Assembly: GCA_022013615.1 (NCBI GenBank)
Contig: JAKLQB010000730.1
Location: 1-16,510 of the forward strand
Length of the DNA stretch: 16,510 nucleotides
Source: Desulfobacterales bacterium
GTDB taxonomy: Bacteria > Desulfobacterota > DSM-4660 > Desulfatiglandales > Desulfatiglandaceae
Direction: 5' to 3'
This document shows positions 13,785-16,510 of the stretch, one piece after another. The position numbers and the translations under genes are program-made. The notes under the pieces were generated by a model, which ran no database searches, was not told the DNA's origin, and saw nothing but the letters and a program-made list of their open reading frames with translations. Position 1 is the first letter of the stretch, and the number at the start of each line of letters is the position of its first letter.

Positions 13785-13955
13785 TTACTCGTCGGGCTCG
13801 GGCGGTGGCCATGTCGTGTCGTAATGGTGCTCCAAGCAGGTAATCACGCAAAGCCTTACAAAGTTCGCAAGTGACCGGTGTTCTTTCTTCGCCATTTCGT
13901 CAAGGACTTTCTTTTCTTCCGTAGTCACACGAAATCCAACCATGTGTTGCCGCAT
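13785..13955 (-). CDS. Small ribbon-helix-helix DNA-binding protein
   Basis: A 56-residue protein with the fold pattern of Arc/CopG/MobC-like regulators: beta strand VGFRV (6-10), helix TTEEKKVLDEMAKKE (11-25), turn HRS, and helix LANFVRLCVITCLEHHY (29-45), followed by an acidic proline-rich tail (WPPPEPDE). AAGGAG lies 11 bases before the ATG. RHH proteins bind operators as dimers of dimers and often act as antitoxins, mobilisation accessory factors or repressors. No toxin or relaxase gene is adjacent, so the target is unknown; the flanking 11-bp inverted repeat is a possible site. Confidence 0.72.
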   Translation of the reverse strand: MRQHMVGFRVTTEEKKVLDEMAKKEHRSLANFVRLCVITCLEHHYDTTWPPPEPDE

Positions 13956-14233
13956 TTTTTTTGATTCTCCTTAGAAATCTGATTTTCCCTCTTTATACTA
14001 CATTATCCCCTTGACAGCATTGATTTCTTTTGTAAAAAAGGATATCAGAGCATACAAATCTAAGACATTTTATATGTAATTGAAGGACATTCTCTCCACC
14101 TTTAACCTCTAATAAGGGGGTCACACCATGGAGACATATCTCAAATTCTGCCAGTTCTGCTCCTGATAGGGCGTCTGTTCTGTTGGGAGGTTAGTTTCTT
14201 AATATTCGAAAAACCAAAATTTGATGTCGTATT
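13956..14233. other. Short intergenic region
   Basis: Divergent upstream regions of the RHH gene and the lipoprotein genes. A TTGACA on the plus strand (14012-14017) lacks a good -10 partner. A 12-codon ORF at 14128 (METYLKFCQFCS) with a G-rich stretch before it is probably chance. Confidence 0.4.
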
Positions 14234-14521
14234 ATGCAAAAATTCAGTCCAAAAACTACCTTAAAGTATATTAAGCTTACTCTAGTTGCTCTTACAATAC
14301 TCTTTACATCAGGATGCAACCCCTTTGAACCTGACCATTATGATGTCTTTATCTATCCTAATAGAAATGATTTAACAAACGACCTATATGTGGAAAGGTA
14401 CGACTCTGTAGCTGAGGCACGCGATGTTGCTCAAAGCTACATGAAAAAGTACCCAAATGGCGATTATGAGATCGGAAAAAATTGCACCTTGGATGGGATC
14501 TGTGAAGAAACGTTTAATTAG
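14234..14521 (+). CDS. Small predicted lipoprotein of unknown function
   Basis: The 95-residue product begins with a basic region and a hydrophobic stretch (LTLVALTILF) ending in TSGC at residues 25-28, a passable lipobox, so the mature 68-residue part is likely lipidated and outside the inner membrane. The mature part has YDVFIYPNRNDL, an alanine-rich helix (SVAEARDVAQSYMKK) and a closing pair of cysteines (CTLDGIC) that could form a disulfide. I do not recognise a family. No ribosome binding site precedes the ATG, which makes the exact start uncertain. It lies 79 bases before another lipoprotein gene in the same direction. Confidence 0.6.
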   Translation: MQKFSPKTTLKYIKLTLVALTILFTSGCNPFEPDHYDVFIYPNRNDLTNDLYVERYDSVAEARDVAQSYMKKYPNGDYEIGKNCTLDGICEETFN

Positions 14522-14600
14522 AATGACATCTACCATGGACAGAATCAAGACCGCGTTTCTCAGATAGAGAGGTGGGGTTTTGTTTTTTGGAGGTGATCGT

Positions 14601-16510
14601 ATGGCTAGTAGAAAATCATTTCTTATATGCTTTTTAATGATGGTCTTCATTCCAGGTTGTGCCAGTACAATCAATGAGAGTAAACCTGTATGGAAAATTA
14701 AACAAACTGTTACCTCTGAACCACTTGGGGCTGATATTTATTGGGGAAAAACTCAATCCAATTTAAAGAAAACAGAATATAAAACACCCCATTCAAAATC
14801 AGTCTCTGGAAAAACCTGGGAATCTTGGTGTTACCAAGTTAAGAAGGAGGGGTGCTACGATTCAGAAGTGATTTGCAGGGATGTAACACCTGGCAACCGA
14901 TATGTTTACTTTAAACTGAAACCCGTAGAAAGAGAAGTATCGCTCATAATTGAGAAGGCATCCGAATCTAACAAGTTCTTTGACTGTCTGCGCTATTATT
15001 GGCAGTTGAGAGATTATGAGCCATTCCACGCAGATGTAGCTGAATTGAAGGAACGATTAGACAGAATGCTATCGCAAATTCGAGAAGAAACATCTTCTCT
15101 CATTACAAAAAACGAAATTGATGACGCCATTATTTTAAACTGTCTAGCGGGTAGACTATGGGCCAACCATCCGGCTGTTAGGGATAGCCTTCACGATGTA
15201 TTCAAAAGGAAAAGCTCTCACCTGATGTCTATCTCCAAAGAATATGAAAATGTGGCAGGAGAAAAAAGAGCCGCGATGGCCCTATTATATGCCCTATCGG
15301 CATGGCGGGTTTCGCCTAATAACAAAGCTGCCGAAAAAAGAGTTGAGGCTCTATTCTCAAAGGTCAATAATTTCTATTCACCCAAAATTGCGATTCAGTA
15401 CTCACCTTCCTTTTCTGAATTACTAAGAAAAAAATATGACGACCAATTCAAGCTCCTTGCGATTGAAAAGGACATTCGCCTATCCATAGATTCTTCATCG
15501 AGTTCCGCGTCACCATTTGATATCATAATAGAATTGGATCTCAAGGATCTGGGAATAACACATGAACGCCAAAGGAACACCGAGTATTCCACGTATCGAG
15601 CGGGTTATCAAAATGTTCCCAATCCAGCGTGGGTTGATACCCATGCGCGCTATCAACAGGCTTTGGCAATGTTACAATCTTACCGCAGTTCGGGGCCACT
15701 TGATTTCGGTCAACTCATAATCATGGATGCAATTAATAAACGCCGGCAGGAATTGTCCCGTATACCCCAATATCACCAAGAACCAATTTATCAGAGCTAT
15801 CAAATTGCCAAAGAGACACACGTTTTTCAGCCTTTTATGTCAATTAATTATAGTGTTGTCGACATGAAACACAAAATGGTTTTGAAAGAGGCCACATTTG
15901 ACGAAAAAACTATAGTTACGAAAATGGCAATAGATGGAGCCCATCCCGAAGATGTGAAAGGCTTTACCAATTGCAGAGTGACGGACAAAGATAAAGAGAA
16001 TACATTTTATAACTTCCTGGACCCGAAAATAAATGCAATTTGTGACGAGTTACTCCAGACCGCCTCAATCGCACTTCTTTATAGAGCTAAGGACAGTTTT
16101 GTTAATGATAACTCGGAAGCTGCTCGCGATTATTTTGTTGCTCATAATCTATTAAGCAGGGAATACATCAACGACCGAATAAATAGCGACACGGCCAATG
16201 GGACTATCAACAGGGAGTTGGCAGCCCTGAAACGCATGCTGAAGCTGGGAGCAGAAGAAACGCCACCAAAGGTTGACCTGGCTCCTCATACCACCATGCT
16301 GCTGGACTTGCTGCCAATTCGTTCCAAAATCGATAAATCGCTAAATGAAATGCACAAAATAGATTTTCCCAAGCTATATGGAATGCTTGATACGTCCTCT
16401 ATTTGCATAGAAACCGCTTTTCATGGAGCACCACTTCCGGGTGAATTTGACATATTATCGAGCGCTTTCGAGTACTGGGATGCTAACTCAGTCGAATACA
16501 TATCCAGACA
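14601..16510 (+). CDS. Large predicted lipoprotein of unknown function, 3' end outside the window
   Basis: ATG at 14601 opens 636 codons with no stop before the window end. The start is fixed by GGAGGTGAT (14589-14597), a full match to the 16S rRNA tail. The signal peptide (MASRKSFLICFLMMVFIPGC) ends in a lipobox with Cys20, and Ala at +2 suits outer-membrane sorting in Gram-negatives. The mature part is largely helical and soluble, with several cysteines near its start (WCYQVKKEGCY and EVICRDV), a charged helical stretch (ELKERLDRMLSQIREE) and a region rich in tyrosine and glutamine in the middle. I do not recognise a domain. Together with the small lipoprotein upstream it may form a surface-protein operon. 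Confidence 0.75.
   Translation, partial: MASRKSFLICFLMMVFIPGCASTINESKPVWKIKQTVTSEPLGADIYWGKTQSNLKKTEYKTPHSKSVSGKTWESWCYQVKKEGCYDSEVICRDVTPGNRYVYFKLKPVEREVSLIIEKASESNKFFDCLRYYWQLRDYEPFHADVAELKERLDRMLSQIREETSSLITKNEIDDAIILNCLAGRLWANHPAVRDSLHDVFKRKSSHLMSISKEYENVAGEKRAAMALLYALSAWRVSPNNKAAEKRVEALFSKVNNFYSPKIAIQYSPSFSELLRKKYDDQFKLLAIEKDIRLSIDSSSSSASPFDIIIELDLKDLGITHERQRNTEYSTYRAGYQNVPNPAWVDTHARYQQALAMLQSYRSSGPLDFGQLIIMDAINKRRQELSRIPQYHQEPIYQSYQIAKETHVFQPFMSINYSVVDMKHKMVLKEATFDEKTIVTKMAIDGAHPEDVKGFTNCRVTDKDKENTFYNFLDPKINAICDELLQTASIALLYRAKDSFVNDNSEAARDYFVAHNLLSREYINDRINSDTANGTINRELAALKRMLKLGAEETPPKVDLAPHTTMLLDLLPIRSKIDKSLNEMHKIDFPKLYGMLDTSSICIETAFHGAPLPGEFDILSSAFEYWDANSVEYISR

Noticed and set aside
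14128..14166. 12-codon ORF METYLKFCQFCS with two cysteines
   Set aside because: Too short, with no conserved pattern beyond one Cys-x-x-Cys. The G-rich stretch upstream may be coincidental.
1..16510. CRISPR array, rRNA or complete tRNA genes
   Set aside because: No regularly spaced short repeats, rRNA-like stretches or foldable tRNA were seen on either strand.

Overview
The window looks like a piece of a mesophilic Gram-negative bacterial chromosome. Two lipoprotein signal peptides, consensus sigma70-type promoters, Shine-Dalgarno starts and REP-like palindromes support this. The mix of genes and repeats resembles Desulfobacterota (Syntrophales-like) genomes, but that placement is inference and rests on no marker gene. 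The layout is an accessory region: short gene blocks separated by long, repeat-rich gaps.

Left flank (1-2315): a minus-strand gene start cut by the window edge, a gene-poor stretch, then a membrane-anchored SMP-30/strictosidine-synthase-like beta-propeller protein (844-1941). A second gap holds an old copy of a local repeat.

Defence-like operon (2316-5868): three genes chained by 4-base ATGA overlaps. They encode a DEDDy 3'-5' exonuclease, a SIR2-family NAD-processing protein and a HerA/FtsK-type hexameric ATPase. SIR2 plus HerA is a known anti-phage pair that acts by NAD+ depletion. The translationally coupled exonuclease in front makes this a candidate three-component version and is the most interesting item here. 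A 26-codon ORF overlaps the herA stop in the same manner and may be the stub of a fourth gene.

Repeat-rich centre (5946-8790): a nitronate-monooxygenase-like flavoprotein (minus strand) with seven copies of a 14-15-residue coiled-coil repeat at its C-terminus. It is bracketed by two nearly identical 167-bp repeats (2 differences) and several GGGGTCAGGCC-type palindrome tips.

Toxin-antitoxin cluster (8791-10249): an intact brnT-brnA module with a consensus promoter and palindromic operator, followed by a short attC-like site. Next comes a HigB-type toxin gene destroyed by a 2-bp frameshift and by a 319-bp MITE-like element with 12-bp perfect terminal inverted repeats and an exact 8-bp target duplication. 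Its higA-type antitoxin gene is intact.

Right flank (10529-16510): a complete SERCA-like P-type Ca2+ ATPase with its Ca2+-ligand residues, a 56-codon ribbon-helix-helix gene on the minus strand beside an 11-bp inverted repeat, and two unrecognised lipoprotein genes. The second lipoprotein gene has an ideal ribosome binding site and is still open at the window end after 636 codons.
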